64,000 bases of DNA from contig NZ_CP135162.1 in NCBI RefSeq assembly GCF_001940165.2, forward strand, positions 2,530,001-2,594,000, in the 5' to 3' direction. This document shows positions 37,236-47,626 of this stretch, one piece after another. The stretch is from Roseburia sp. 831b. GTDB taxonomy: Bacteria; Bacillota; Clostridia; Lachnospirales; Lachnospiraceae. The position numbers and the translations under genes were made by a program. Positions within the stretch are counted from its first letter, which is position 1. The number at the start of each line of letters is the position of its first letter. Under the pieces are notes generated by a model, which made no database searches, was not told the DNA's origin, and was given only the letters and a program-made list of their open reading frames with translations.

Positions 37236-38294
37236 ATGTCTATCACTGCAAAAGAACTAGCAAAAAAATTATGTCTGTCTGAAGCTGCTATTTCCATGGG
37301 GCTAAATAACAAACCAGGTGTGAGCACCGATACCAGAAAGCGAATCCTAGAGGCTGCCCAAAAATACGGGTACGACTTTTCCCGTATTCATCCAGCCGAA
37401 ACGATTCAGATAGATCGTGGCATTATTTATCTGGTTGTATTTCGTAAAAACGGAGCATTAATTCCTGATCCACCTGTCAGTATCATTTCCAATCACGGAA
37501 TCAATGTTCCGGATGTATCCTTTTTTGCACAACTCTCAGAAGGAATTGCAGCCACAAGCAAGAGTTACGGTTTTCACCTTAATATTTCCTATCTCTATAA
37601 CGAAGATGATATTGATAATTTTATTGGCGAATTTAAAAGATTCCATGCAAAAGGCGTGCTTATTCTTGGAACGGAAATGTGTGAACATGAATTACGGCCT
37701 TTTGTCAAAAATCATGTTCCTTTTGTTCTCATCGATAATTACTTCGAGGGACAAAATGCAAATTACATTCTAATCAACAATGTACAGGGCGCCTATCTTG
37801 CAACCGAATATCTTATTCACAAAAACTTAGGACAACCTGGTTATTTACGCTCTTCCTATCTGATTACTGGGTTTGAGGAACGTGCAGATGGTTTTTACAA
37901 AGCAGTACGCAAAAATGGAATGGCCACCTCACGTTCCATTGTCCATGAATTAACCCCCTCCGTAGAGGGTGCTTATTACGACATGAAAGAATTACTAAAA
38001 AGCAACGTAGAACTTAGCAAATGCTATTTTGCAGACAACGATCAGATTGCTGCGGGCGCTCTTCGAGCATTTACCGAAGCCGGTTATCGGATTCCACAAG
38101 ATATTTCTATTATTGGCTTTGATGACATGCCACTATGTACCTACACAATTCCAACCTTAACCACCATACATGTTCCAAAACAATATATGGGAGAATTGGC
38201 CGTAAAACGCCTTGCAGAAATTATTGAAAATCCATCTTCTTGCCCAGTAAAAATAGAAGTTGCAACACAAATCAAAAAAAGGAAGAGCTGTTAA
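37236..38294 (+). CDS. LacI-family transcriptional regulator
   Basis: This protein of about 352 residues has an N-terminal LacI helix-turn-helix (ITAKELAKKLCLSEAAISMG, then KPGVSTDTRKRILEAAQKYGY) and a periplasmic-binding-protein-like sensor ending with SIIGFDDMPLCTYTIPTLTT. The ATG at 37236 has AGGAG seven bases upstream; the ATG at 37230 is too close to it. It is divergent from the arabinose isomerase operon and probably represses it until a pentose or pentose phosphate binds. Confidence 0.93.
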   Translation: MSITAKELAKKLCLSEAAISMGLNNKPGVSTDTRKRILEAAQKYGYDFSRIHPAETIQIDRGIIYLVVFRKNGALIPDPPVSIISNHGINVPDVSFFAQLSEGIAATSKSYGFHLNISYLYNEDDIDNFIGEFKRFHAKGVLILGTEMCEHELRPFVKNHVPFVLIDNYFEGQNANYILINNVQGAYLATEYLIHKNLGQPGYLRSSYLITGFEERADGFYKAVRKNGMATSRSIVHELTPSVEGAYYDMKELLKSNVELSKCYFADNDQIAAGALRAFTEAGYRIPQDISIIGFDDMPLCTYTIPTLTTIHVPKQYMGELAVKRLAEIIENPSSCPVKIEVATQIKKRKSC

Positions 38295-38305
38295 GCTCTT
38301 CCTTT
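38276..38305. terminator. Shared terminator overlapping two convergent stop codons
   Basis: AAAGGAAGAGCT and AGCTCTTCCTTT are perfect 12-base arms around GTTA. The arms include the stop codon of the LacI-type gene and reach the stop of araD. On the minus strand it is followed by T7, a strong terminator for araD; on the plus strand only TTT follows. Confidence 0.85.
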
Positions 38306-38999
38306 AATTCTGTCCGTAATAGGCATTTGCCCCATGCTTACGGTAAAAATGTTTATTTTTGATACTATCCGGTGCCGGTTTTACATTTGGATTAAGCAGT
38401 TCCGTTTTAATTGCCATCTTTGCCACTTCTTCTAGAACTACTGCATTATGTACTGCTTCTTCTGCATCTTTCCCCCATGTAAAAGGTCCATGATTTTTGC
38501 AAAGAACAGCCGGCGTATAGACAGGGTTAATTCCTCTTTCTTCAAAAGTCTCAATAATTACTTTTCCTGTATTTCTCTCATATCCTTCGTCAATCTCCTC
38601 CTGTGTAAGATTTCTTGCACAAGGTATTGGTCCAAAAAAGTAATCTGCATGCGTCGTTCCATATAATGGAATATCTCTTCCAGCCTGGGCCCAGGCTACT
38701 GCCTCCGGCGAATGTGTATGTACCACTCCACCAATTTCCGGATACTTTTTATAGAGCTCAAGATGCGTTGCCGTATCAGAAGATGGTTTGTATCTTCCTT
38801 CTATTTTGTTTCCCTCTAAATCCATCACAACCATGTCTTCCGCAGTAAGCTTATCATAATCTACACCACTTGGCTTAATGACAAAAAAACCAGTATCACG
38901 ATCTATTCCACTTACATTTCCCCATGTGTAGGTAATCAAACCTCTCTTTGGCAATTCCATATTTGCCTCATAAATCCGTTTTTTTAACTCTTCTAGCAT
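38304..38999 (-). CDS. araD: L-ribulose-5-phosphate 4-epimerase
   Basis: This 231-residue class II aldolase-like protein matches AraD in length and motifs: [22 protein letters not shown], zinc-site histidines in [10 protein letters not shown] and [14 protein letters not shown]. It converts L-ribulose 5-phosphate to D-xylulose 5-phosphate, the last step before the pentose phosphate pathway. It ends a run of arabinose genes starting at 45155. ACGGAGG precedes the start. Confidence 0.95.
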   Translation of the reverse strand: MLEELKKRIYEANMELPKRGLITYTWGNVSGIDRDTGFFVIKPSGVDYDKLTAEDMVVMDLEGNKIEGRYKPSSDTATHLELYKKYPEIGGVVHTHSPEAVAWAQAGRDIPLYGTTHADYFFGPIPCARNLTQEEIDEGYERNTGKVIIETFEERGINPVYTPAVLCKNHGPFTWGKDAEEAVHNAVVLEEVAKMAIKTELLNPNVKPAPDSIKNKHFYRKHGANAYYGQN

Positions 39000-39022
39000 A
39001 CTATCCTCCGTTCCCGCTATTT

Positions 39023-40621
39023 TTACAATGGTAATGCCTCTACTGCTGCCTGCTGTACCGGCACTGCTGCCTTATAATTTTCAATAAATCTATCATAGCC
39101 TTTCACATCTTCTGAATCCGGCTTGACAACAATACTTTCCTGTCCTACAAATACTTTATCATTCAGATATTGTTCTAGAGTCTTGTCAGCTTGTTTTTCT
39201 GCCATATACGCAGCAAGAACCGCCATTCCCCAAGGTCCGCCTTCGCCTGCAGTAGACATTAGGGCTACCGGTGCATTCATCGCCGCTGCAAGAATATTTT
39301 GCCCAACACCTTTTGTCTTAAAAAGGCCGCCATGACCATATATTGTATCAACTTTTACCTTTTCTTCCTTGAATAAGATATCGCATCCTACCTTTAGTGT
39401 TGCAAGCGATGCATAAAGGTTTGTTCTCATGAAGTTTGCAAGATTTACTTTACTATCCGGTCTATGGAAAATCATTGGACGTCCTTCATTGGTACCGATT
39501 ACAGGTTCTCCGGATAATGTATTAAATGCCACTATGCCATCACAATCCTTAGCACCATTCATCGCATTTGTATATAATTTTCCGTAAATATCATTTATAT
39601 CAAGATTCATTCCAAACAAGTCGGAAAACTCCTTAAACAAACCTACCCACTTATTCAAATCGGATGTACAGTTATTGCAGTGTACCATTGCAACAGCATC
39701 ACCAACCGGTGTCGTAACAAGATCAATCTCTTCATGTACGGCTTTCAGATCTTCCTCCAAAACTACCATCGCAAATACCGACGTACCTGCTGAGACATTT
39801 CCTGTGCGGACTGCAACTGAATTTGTTGCTGTCATTCCAGTGCCTGCATCTCCCTCTGGTGGTGCCATTGGGCATCCGGCTTCTAGGTTACCTGTGACAT
39901 CCAGCTTCTTTGCACCTTCTTCGGTCAGATAGCCCGCCACTTCACCTGCCACTTTAATTGTTGGAAGTATTTCATCTATCTTCCATGGATATTGCTTTAC
40001 TGTACTAAGAGATGCAAACTGCTCCAGCATCTTTGCATTATAATTTCTGATTTTAGAATCTATCGGAAACATTCCTGATGCATCACCGATGCCAAGTACT
40101 TTTTCTCCACTTAACTGCCAGTGAATATAACCTGCTAACGTAGATAAATATGTAATGTCTTTCACATGTTCCTCTTTATTCAGAATTGCCTGATATAAAT
40201 GGGCAATGCTCCATCTTTGCGGTATGTTGAATTGAAACTGTTCTGTTAGCTGGCTTGCAGCTTCACCTGTTATTGTATTTCTCCACGTACGAAATGGAAC
40301 AAGCAGTTTTCCTTTTTCATCAAACGGCATATATCCATGCATCATTGCCGAAATTCCTAACGCGGCAAGTTTTTTTACAGGAATACCATACTTTTCTTTA
40401 ACATCCTCTGTCATCTTTTTGTAACAATCCTGAAGTCCTCCCCAGATATCAGCAAGTGTATAGGTCCAAACTCCATTTTCTAACCGGTTTTCCCATGCAT
40501 GCTCCCCAGTCGCAATTGGAACATGTTCCTCGTCAATTAAAACCGCCTTAATTCTTGTTGAACCAAATTCAATACCAAGAACCGCTTTCCCATTCTCAAT
40601 CGTATTTTTTGCATTTATCAT
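39023..40621 (-). CDS. FGGY-family carbohydrate kinase, probable ribulokinase
   Basis: This 532-residue protein has the FGGY ATPase fold: [17 protein letters not shown] phosphate loop, [40 protein letters not shown] and the C-terminal [19 protein letters not shown]. It is not a classical AraB, but it stands between GH51 and araD, so L-ribulose is the likely substrate. D-xylulose is the alternative. It is 23 bases upstream of araD. Confidence 0.88.
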   Translation of the reverse strand: MINAKNTIENGKAVLGIEFGSTRIKAVLIDEEHVPIATGEHAWENRLENGVWTYTLADIWGGLQDCYKKMTEDVKEKYGIPVKKLAALGISAMMHGYMPFDEKGKLLVPFRTWRNTITGEAASQLTEQFQFNIPQRWSIAHLYQAILNKEEHVKDITYLSTLAGYIHWQLSGEKVLGIGDASGMFPIDSKIRNYNAKMLEQFASLSTVKQYPWKIDEILPTIKVAGEVAGYLTEEGAKKLDVTGNLEAGCPMAPPEGDAGTGMTATNSVAVRTGNVSAGTSVFAMVVLEEDLKAVHEEIDLVTTPVGDAVAMVHCNNCTSDLNKWVGLFKEFSDLFGMNLDINDIYGKLYTNAMNGAKDCDGIVAFNTLSGEPVIGTNEGRPMIFHRPDSKVNLANFMRTNLYASLATLKVGCDILFKEEKVKVDTIYGHGGLFKTKGVGQNILAAAMNAPVALMSTAGEGGPWGMAVLAAYMAEKQADKTLEQYLNDKVFVGQESIVVKPDSEDVKGYDRFIENYKAAVPVQQAAVEALPL

Positions 40622-40738
40622 TTATTTGCCCCCACTTTTTCTATTTTGCATATCATAATATTACTACAGTTTTAGCTTTTGTGTTATAAATATTAAAATA
40701 ATTTTCTCCGTTTCACAACGTTCTTCCCACTTACTCTG

Positions 40739-42244
40739 CTATCTAACCCGCAATTCCACTACACTGCATTTCGGAAGTTTTGCAGTTATTATATTGCCCT
40801 TTACCTTATATGCTGTAAACGCAGTCTCTCTTACATTTTCCGGATTCTCAAATGTATTGTAAGCTCTCATATCATCATTTGAGACAATATTTGCCTCTAC
40901 TATCTCATACTCGCCTTTCTCTGTAAGCACAATATCAAGTTCCTTGTCATCTGTTGCAGATAAATTGTTAAGTGTAATTGTAATAATTCCATCCTTTTTC
41001 GATACGGATTCTGTAATTTCTGGCACACCCCATTCCTCTGTTCCTATAGTTTGAACATTATTCAGCGTGCTGTCTAAAAGCTTTGCTCCCTGATGATGGC
41101 GATACATATGGAATACATGATAAGTAGGTGTCTTTATCATTTTTTCTCCCTCTGTAAGGATAACAGACTGGAGTACATTTACCATCTGGGCAAGGCAAGC
41201 CATTCTGACTCGGTCACAATGTTTATTAAAGATATTTAATGTAATACCAGCTACAAGGGCATCACGAACTGTGTTCTGCTGATACAAAAATCCTGGATTT
41301 GTACCTGGTTCACAGGTAAACCAGGTACCCCATTCATCAACAGATAAACCGATCTTTTTCTCAGAATCATATTGATCGATAATTGCACTATGTCTGTTAA
41401 TCAAATCTTCCATCACAAGGGCTTTTCCAAGGGTTTTATACCATACAGCATCATCAAAATCAGTAGCACTCCCTTTTATCTCCCATCCCTCTGGATGTAC
41501 ATAATAGTGGAGGGAGATATAATCCATGAATCCGTGGAACTGCCCTGGTGTATGGTCGAAGCAGGTCTTCATTACGCCTTCTGTCCAATGATAGTCATCC
41601 ACATTTGCACCACAACATACCTTTGCAATTGGTTTTTCAGGATTATAATTTCTCACATAAGTCTGGTAACGGCGATACATATTGGCATAAAATTCTGGTG
41701 TCATGTTACCACCGCAGCCCCAGTTTTCATTTCCCACTCCAAAATAATCAACTGTCCATGGCTCTTCCTGTCCGTTCTTCTTACGCAAATCTGCCATTGG
41801 TGAAACGCCCTTAAAGGTCATATACTCAACCCATTCTGACATCTCCTGCACTGTGCCGCTTCCAAGATTTCCATTGATATAGGTCTTACAGCCAAGCTGC
41901 CTGCAAAGTTCCATAAACTCATGGGTTCCAAAGCTATTATCTTCTACCACTCCGCCCCAGTGGGTATTTATCATTTTCTTTCTCTTTGATTTTTCTCCAA
42001 TTCCATCCTTCCAATGATATTCATCTGCAAAGCATCCACCTGGCCATCTAAGCATTGGAATATTGATTTCTTTAAGTGCCTCCACTACATCTGTTCTCAT
42101 TCCATTGACATTTGGAATATCAGAGTTTTCTCCTACATATAACCCCTCATAAATGCATCTTCCCAGGTGTTCTGAGAAATGTCCGTATATCTCAGGAGCA
42201 ATTGTATCTAATTCTTTTCCATCATTGATTAGTAATTTTGCCAT
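40739..42244 (-). CDS. GH51 alpha-L-arabinofuranosidase, cytoplasmic
   Basis: This 501-residue protein is typical of GH51 intracellular arabinofuranosidases. The acid/base Glu is in [12 protein letters not shown] and the nucleophile Glu is in [31 protein letters not shown] is the conserved N-terminal motif. It has no signal peptide. It removes arabinofuranosyl residues from imported oligosaccharides and feeds free arabinose to the isomerase. It is separated from the kinase gene by 117 bases. Confidence 0.95.
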   Translation of the reverse strand: MAKLLINDGKELDTIAPEIYGHFSEHLGRCIYEGLYVGENSDIPNVNGMRTDVVEALKEINIPMLRWPGGCFADEYHWKDGIGEKSKRKKMINTHWGGVVEDNSFGTHEFMELCRQLGCKTYINGNLGSGTVQEMSEWVEYMTFKGVSPMADLRKKNGQEEPWTVDYFGVGNENWGCGGNMTPEFYANMYRRYQTYVRNYNPEKPIAKVCCGANVDDYHWTEGVMKTCFDHTPGQFHGFMDYISLHYYVHPEGWEIKGSATDFDDAVWYKTLGKALVMEDLINRHSAIIDQYDSEKKIGLSVDEWGTWFTCEPGTNPGFLYQQNTVRDALVAGITLNIFNKHCDRVRMACLAQMVNVLQSVILTEGEKMIKTPTYHVFHMYRHHQGAKLLDSTLNNVQTIGTEEWGVPEITESVSKKDGIITITLNNLSATDDKELDIVLTEKGEYEIVEANIVSNDDMRAYNTFENPENVRETAFTAYKVKGNIITAKLPKCSVVELRVR

Positions 42245-42384
42245 ATTTTTCTACCTTCCCCGCTTATGCGTTACATTTTTACTGAAGTTCTCTCATAAAA
42301 ACACTTCTCAAATAGATGACATTCTATCCCTCATCTGCTCTCCACGGTCTAACTGCGAAATGCAGGTTCTGCTCGTGACTTCTA

Positions 42385-42627
42385 TTACCAGCTATGATAG
42401 GGACATCTGCTAACCGGACTTAGCGCCCTTAGTTCTACATAACAGCCACAGGCTGCACAGATTCCTGCATTAAGTCTTTCACATTCTTTGCACAAAGACA
42501 GCCTGCGCTCATACTCTCCTTCTGGCACTCTATCCTCTGCTTTTATTGCTGCCATATATTTTTCTATCATCAAAGCATCCGCCGCTGCCATTTCCCGCAT
42601 GAGACATTTTTTACAAACCCTATTCAT
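42385..42627 (-). CDS. Small cysteine-rich protein (DUF6171-like)
   Basis: From the ATG at 42627 the protein has 80 residues and starts MNRVCKKCLMREMAAADAL. It has cysteine pairs CKKC, CKEC and CAACGC and a final CPY, suggesting a zinc site. The start overlaps the GH43 stop by eight bases (TATGAATAG), so it is probably translated by coupling. Its role in an arabinan operon is unknown. Confidence 0.7.
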   Translation of the reverse strand: MNRVCKKCLMREMAAADALMIEKYMAAIKAEDRVPEGEYERRLSLCKECERLNAGICAACGCYVELRALSPVSRCPYHSW

Positions 42628-43570
42628 AGTCAAATACCGGTCTTCCATCTTCATTCCACTTAACACGCATCAGCATTGCGTGACGGTTTGGATTATAGAG
42701 TGGATTGCCCACTATCTTTGCCTCTGTTCTTGCGTGGTATACAATAATGTCATTACCTTCTTCATCCTTCGTAAAGGAATTGTGGCCTGGACCGTAGATA
42801 CCCTTTTCCTCATTTGTTGCAAGAACCGGATACCTTTCTTTTGTCCATGATCTTGGGTCTAGTAGGTCTGCATCCTCATCTGCTGAAAGCATTCCTACAC
42901 AATACTGGATTCCCGTCTCACTAGCGGAATATGTCATAAATATTTTACCATCATGCTTTATGATTCCAGGACCTTCATTTACCCAGAAACCATGTCTCTC
43001 CCAGTCGTAATCCGGTGTTGTAAGAAGTTCCTGTACGGTCTTTAAAGTATAGCCATTTTCCATTTCAGCGATATATAGATTTGAAATCTGTTTTCCTACA
43101 CCTACTTTCTCCGCCCAAATGTAATACCATTTACCCTTATTTTCAAAAACAGTTGCGTCAAGAGAAAATGCCTCAAAGGAGAACTCATCCTCCTTTGCCC
43201 TGACCATCTTGCCTTTTTCAATCCATTCATCTTTCATCGGATTATCGCCCTGACACTCTAACACATATGGTCTGATTTCCCACTCGTCTTCCATCTCACC
43301 ACCTGCAAAATAGATGTACCATTTTCCAAAAAGATAATGGATTTCCGGTGCCCAAATGTGCTTGCTCATAGGACCTGACTCATGTTTTTTCCAGAGCACT
43401 TTTTCCTCTGCCTCTGCAAGACCTGCAAGGGTCTTTGCACTTCTTAAAACAATTGTATCATATGCCGGAACCGATGCTGTAAAATAATAGGTTCCGTCTG
43501 TGTGTTTGTATACATATGGATCTGCCCTTTGCACAATCCATGGTTCATTATATTTTACTGTCTTATCCAT
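42620..43570 (-). CDS. GH43 glycosidase, probable alpha-L-arabinofuranosidase
   Basis: This 316-residue single-domain five-bladed propeller has the three GH43 catalytic acids: Asp in QRADPYVYKH, Asp in SLDATVFENKGK and Glu in WVNEGPGIIKH. No signal peptide is seen, so it works inside the cell on imported arabino-oligosaccharides. The exact linkage is not readable. It lies five bases after the anchored GH43 gene. Confidence 0.9.
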   Translation of the reverse strand: MDKTVKYNEPWIVQRADPYVYKHTDGTYYFTASVPAYDTIVLRSAKTLAGLAEAEEKVLWKKHESGPMSKHIWAPEIHYLFGKWYIYFAGGEMEDEWEIRPYVLECQGDNPMKDEWIEKGKMVRAKEDEFSFEAFSLDATVFENKGKWYYIWAEKVGVGKQISNLYIAEMENGYTLKTVQELLTTPDYDWERHGFWVNEGPGIIKHDGKIFMTYSASETGIQYCVGMLSADEDADLLDPRSWTKERYPVLATNEEKGIYGPGHNSFTKDEEGNDIIVYHARTEAKIVGNPLYNPNRHAMLMRVKWNEDGRPVFDYE

Positions 43571-43574
43571 TTTC

Positions 43575-45155
43575 CTACTCTCCTAACTCTGTATATTTAA
43601 CTCCCCAGATGCTCTCATTACTTCCAACCGCTGTAAAAGTCATAACATCTGTTCCGGCTTCATCCTTCATCTGACAGAATACGCCGCTGTACTCCTTGTC
43701 ATCATATATAATATGCACATAGCAGCTTCCATCCGTCACCTTCCAGCTTCCTTCTATATCCTCCCCGACAACAGTTCCATCATCATTCAGATATAGGATA
43801 ACTGGCTCTGCCACCTCACTGTCAATTCCTGTCCCTTGATTAATCACGTAGTATCTGCCAACAAGATTTTCATTGTCATATCCAGTGTCGGATATTGTCT
43901 CTCCATCCGTATAATAGGGAAGCATGCAAGGCCAGCCCTCTTCATTTATAAAATATTGCTTAACCCTTGGTGTATGAGTTTCAGACTGCATATCAAATCT
44001 GGTGTGATAGCAGATGTATCTCTTGCCATCCTCATCTATCATTGCAGAACAATGGCCAGTTGCCTTATATCCCATTTCAAGGCTAGGGAGATAATAATTA
44101 CCTGATAGTTTTAATCCATAAAATGCATTGGCATCCCCAATGTTGGGATAAGCGCCGTTCATATCCACATAATCACCATCCACTGTTTTAGACCTGAAAA
44201 CCCTAATCTGATAACCTCCATCCCTTGTCAGCTCACCATAGGCAACATAGAGATAATAGTATCCAGCATTCTCATCATATAATATATAAGGTGCTTCAAT
44301 CGATGTATGTCCTCCACCTAAAAGTCTCTTGCCAAAGTATGGGTCCACATTATTGTCTGGATCAGCCTCTGGATGAATAACCTGACCTGTAGACTCATCT
44401 ATTTCCAACAAGAAAATTCCTCCTGACCATGAACCATATACCATCCACATTTTTCCATCTGCATCATAAAACACGGTTGGGTCGATGGCATTTGGATATT
44501 CCTTGTAGTTATACTCATATCCCGCTTTTTTTGTATACGCATCAATAGCCGTTTCCTTGTCCACATAATCCAGCACATTGGTCGCCTCTATTGTGTCAAC
44601 TGTAAAACCAGAATAAATAAGTGTACCTTGCCATTCGTATGGACCATCTATATGCTCAGATGTGGCATAAACTATGTCTGATGTATTCCAGTTAGAGGAT
44701 GTACAATAATACATGTAGTAAAGTCCCTGCGCCTTGTTATAAATCACATCCGGCGCCCACACATGAGGCTCTCCATCCTCTGTCGGATTAAGACTTGCCT
44801 TATTACCAGCATAGTCAAATTCTCCTGAATCATAGTTTTTTAAATCTGTAAAAACTTTATTTTTTCCTGAATAACCATTTCCAATCACTTTCCAGTTCAG
44901 CATATCTGTACTGCTCGCAGCTGCCATATGGGAACCAAAAATATAATAGGTCCCATCCTCCTCTATAATGGAAGGATCATGAACAGCAACATCCTTAATA
45001 GTCTTTGCTGTAGCTATTCCATCATAACTAACAGTAAAATCATACTCTGGCGTCTTATTAAGTACACCGCTTGCAACAATAGCGATTGTGCCACCACCCA
45101 CAGCAATTGCTGCAAGTCCAGCTGCAATACCTATTTTTACTCCTTTTTTCATCAT
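43575..45155 (-). CDS. Membrane-anchored GH43 endo-arabinanase
   Basis: This 526-residue protein has an N-terminal signal or anchor (KIGIAAGLAAIAVGGGTIAIVASGV) without a lipobox, so it faces outward. The GH43 catalytic acids are Asp in VAVHDPSIIEEDGTYYIFG, Asp in NAIDPTVFYDADGKMW and Glu in HTSIEAPYILYDE. A second C-terminal beta domain of the endo-1,5-arabinanase type follows. It would cut arabinan at the cell surface. It heads the GH43-GH43-DUF6171-GH51-kinase-araD run. Confidence 0.92.
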   Translation of the reverse strand: MMKKGVKIGIAAGLAAIAVGGGTIAIVASGVLNKTPEYDFTVSYDGIATAKTIKDVAVHDPSIIEEDGTYYIFGSHMAAASSTDMLNWKVIGNGYSGKNKVFTDLKNYDSGEFDYAGNKASLNPTEDGEPHVWAPDVIYNKAQGLYYMYYCTSSNWNTSDIVYATSEHIDGPYEWQGTLIYSGFTVDTIEATNVLDYVDKETAIDAYTKKAGYEYNYKEYPNAIDPTVFYDADGKMWMVYGSWSGGIFLLEIDESTGQVIHPEADPDNNVDPYFGKRLLGGGHTSIEAPYILYDENAGYYYLYVAYGELTRDGGYQIRVFRSKTVDGDYVDMNGAYPNIGDANAFYGLKLSGNYYLPSLEMGYKATGHCSAMIDEDGKRYICYHTRFDMQSETHTPRVKQYFINEEGWPCMLPYYTDGETISDTGYDNENLVGRYYVINQGTGIDSEVAEPVILYLNDDGTVVGEDIEGSWKVTDGSCYVHIIYDDKEYSGVFCQMKDEAGTDVMTFTAVGSNESIWGVKYTELGE

Positions 45156-45200
45156 AACCTCTAATCCTTATACATTATATTTTAGATACTTCTATAATAT

Positions 45201-45216
45201 TTTACTAAATAGTAAA
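45201..45216. promoter_or_regulatory. Palindromic operator upstream of the anchored GH43 gene
   Basis: TTTACTA and TAGTAAA are perfect seven-base arms around AA, about 45 bases upstream of the start codon. Similar half sites occur upstream of the second ABC operon at 51000-51015. Confidence 0.55.
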
Positions 45217-45314
45217 TATGTCGTCAATCTATTTTCAATAATTCTTTTATTTTTCTTCATCCTATATCAATCTAGTAAAAGCAACCTTGTAATAAGAATG
45301 AAATTTCTTATTAC

Positions 45315-45353
45315 AAAAAAAGAGACCACAAATAAACATGTGGTCTCTTTTTT
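45315..45353. terminator. Bidirectional terminator after the ArsR-like regulator
   Basis: GAGACCACA (45322-45330) pairs with TGTGGTCTC (45339-45347) and is flanked by A7 and T6. It lies 12 bases after the regulator stop codon. Confidence 0.9.
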
Positions 45354-45364
45354 ATTAAACTATT

Positions 45365-46285
45365 TTACATTTCGCTATACGTTATATGAACTTTGATATC
45401 CTGGCTGTAGTTCCCAAACTCACTGCCAAACAGTGTAAGCCCACCGATATTTTTTGCATCATCCATAATCTGAAATTTAAAGCGAATAACACTCTTATAT
45501 GTTAACTTAAACTGGTCGATGTTCACATCGGATATTTTTAGTCCATCTATAAAACAACCTTTTTTATCAATGGTAAGCATCTTAAGAAGTCCATACTGGT
45601 TCCAGTTTACCGGCCACCAATCAGGTGTAAAGATACCTCTGACATCCCCAAAATCACCCGCACTGGTCCATGTTCCAAGATATACATCATTTAAGACAAA
45701 CGAGATATCAGACGGCCAGTCACTGTTGATGCCTGGTGCTTCTGAGCCAAGTTCAAACGAAATTGTAATCTTATCAATCTTTGTGGCATCCGGCAACAAA
45801 TTCGGAATAATGTATTCCACATATCCGCGGCCAAACCAAAGAATCCCCGCATTGATTCTGTCCTGATGCGCAAAATACCTAGGATCGTCAACCTCCCCTA
45901 TCAGGTTATGGGAAGTTGCAATACCACAGGTCGGATAAATCTCATAATCAGAATAATGTCCAATCTTCACATCTGTATCGTAAATCAACTCATTGCCACT
46001 GCTCTCATCACCACTGATATCAAACATAATCTGAGTCTCCTTCAAACGACACATCTTCTTGTTTCCATGAACATTTCTCTCCGACAAGACAACAATAATT
46101 CCTGTCTCTTCGAGCATTCGTATGTGGCTTGTCAAAGCTCCATTGGTCACACCAAGTGCCTTAGCAATCTCATTCATACTCATTTCCTTATGTTCAAGAA
46201 GAAGCTTGATTATATTTATTCTTATTTCAGAACCTAGTGCCTTAAATACCGGCACTCCCTCCTCAAGTTTTTTAATGTGAATCAT
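45365..46285 (-). CDS. ArsR-like regulator with large C-terminal sensor domain
   Basis: This 306-residue protein starts with an ArsR-type winged helix (residues about 10-80: FKALGSEIRINIIKLLLEHK, LGVTNGALTSHIRMLEETGI). The remaining 220 residues are beta-rich, with many Trp, Asp and Gly (FGRGYVEYIIPNLLPDATK, IFTPDWWPVNWNQYGLLKML), which suggests carbohydrate binding. It is the last gene of the ABC-GH43 operon and its neighbours process arabinan, so arabino-oligosaccharide sensing is a reasonable inference. Confidence 0.85.
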   Translation of the reverse strand: MIHIKKLEEGVPVFKALGSEIRINIIKLLLEHKEMSMNEIAKALGVTNGALTSHIRMLEETGIIVVLSERNVHGNKKMCRLKETQIMFDISGDESSGNELIYDTDVKIGHYSDYEIYPTCGIATSHNLIGEVDDPRYFAHQDRINAGILWFGRGYVEYIIPNLLPDATKIDKITISFELGSEAPGINSDWPSDISFVLNDVYLGTWTSAGDFGDVRGIFTPDWWPVNWNQYGLLKMLTIDKKGCFIDGLKISDVNIDQFKLTYKSVIRFKFQIMDDAKNIGGLTLFGSEFGNYSQDIKVHITYSEM

Positions 46286-46305
46286 TGTATCCTATTTACT
46301 CCTAA

Positions 46306-47625
46306 TTATCTCTTTTTCATCCAATAGCAAACGTGCTCATCCGTGTACCCTGTAACAGCAAGCGTTTCCTTGCTATTCTCGTAATCACTACACCTATATA
46401 TTTTATACTTTCCAGGCAAACTTTGAAAGTCCTTTATGGAAACTATTTTCGATTTTTTCAGACCATTATCTCTGTCATCTAGCAAAATATACTCCCATTC
46501 ACCCGGTATCTCGTTTTGATTTACAGCTTCGAATGTTTCTCCTTCGTAGTTCTCCGGTCCAAGTACCGGCCAGCCATCGAGGAAAAACATTGGCCTAATC
46601 ATCATATAATGTCTGCTATAACTTACTCTGCCCTCCATATTCTCGACATATTCATTGCATTTTGCACCATCTCTGATATGATGCACAAAAAAATAATTCC
46701 TGCTCCTAGGATCATAAAACGGAACCCCATGCCCCGGTCCACGAAATCCATTCCATGCCCAATTTTTCTGAGCATTTCCATGTTTGGGATTTTTTCCATC
46801 AAATTGATAACTGTTGGCTATCTTCTGCCCCAGCGCCTTCTCCCGTAAATCCAATCCATTTCTGTCAACATATGGTCCTGTTACATATTTGCTCCTTCCA
46901 ACCCGAATGTCATAATCATTTCCAAGCCATCCATAAGACTGAAATAAGTAGTAGTACCCTGTTTTTTTTACATAGATTATGGACGCCCCTTCTGGTCCAT
47001 CCATAATCGGTGGATTCCCTTTTTGGGCAATGCATTTTCCTAAACTTTTGGGGGAGCCGTCTAATGAAAGTCCTGTCATAGAATTAAGTTCTTTTATATA
47101 AATTCCTCCAAAAAACGAACCATAGACCAAATATGACCTTTCCTTTTCCCATATAATGTGCGGGTCAATTCCATTTGGTTTGCTGTCATCTGTCTCCCAG
47201 GTATCGACCACAATACCACGATTTTCAAATGGTCCAAGCGGATTTTTTGAACATGCCAGCCAGATTCTTGACTCAGAACTTCCAAATGCTCTTGTGGCAG
47301 AATAGTACATTCTATACTCACCATTCACGTATTCTGTAAATGGTGCCCAAAAATTTACCGTCTTTGGAAATTCACCATTATCTCTCGCCTCTTCTATTGC
47401 TGCGTCCGATAGTGCAATACCTTCATATTTAAAATGTATCAGGTCCTCAGAACTTCTAATGGGAATTCCAATTTTATCCTCGAGACCAAGAGGAGGATCA
47501 TAGACATCTGTACAATATGAATAATATTTTTCACTTACCGGATCCCACATCATAGATGGGTCATGAGCCCCGGCATTTCCATATTTTTTTACATTATATT
47601 CATTAAGTGTAAAATAGTGTTCCAT
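46306..47625 (-). CDS. GH43 arabinanase/arabinosidase, cytoplasmic
   Basis: This 439-residue protein has catalytic acids in AGAHDPSMMWDPVSEKYYSY, NGIDPHIIWEKERSYLVYGS and MDGPEGASIIYVKKTGYYYL. The pattern is that of the endo/exo-arabinanase branch of GH43, with a C-terminal beta domain. There is no signal peptide, so it probably shortens imported arabino-oligosaccharides. Its start lies one base after the permease stop (GGCTAAGATGG), implying coupled translation. Confidence 0.9.
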   Translation of the reverse strand: MEHYFTLNEYNVKKYGNAGAHDPSMMWDPVSEKYYSYCTDVYDPPLGLEDKIGIPIRSSEDLIHFKYEGIALSDAAIEEARDNGEFPKTVNFWAPFTEYVNGEYRMYYSATRAFGSSESRIWLACSKNPLGPFENRGIVVDTWETDDSKPNGIDPHIIWEKERSYLVYGSFFGGIYIKELNSMTGLSLDGSPKSLGKCIAQKGNPPIMDGPEGASIIYVKKTGYYYLFQSYGWLGNDYDIRVGRSKYVTGPYVDRNGLDLREKALGQKIANSYQFDGKNPKHGNAQKNWAWNGFRGPGHGVPFYDPRSRNYFFVHHIRDGAKCNEYVENMEGRVSYSRHYMMIRPMFFLDGWPVLGPENYEGETFEAVNQNEIPGEWEYILLDDRDNGLKKSKIVSIKDFQSLPGKYKIYRCSDYENSKETLAVTGYTDEHVCYWMKKR

Positions 47626-47626
47626 C

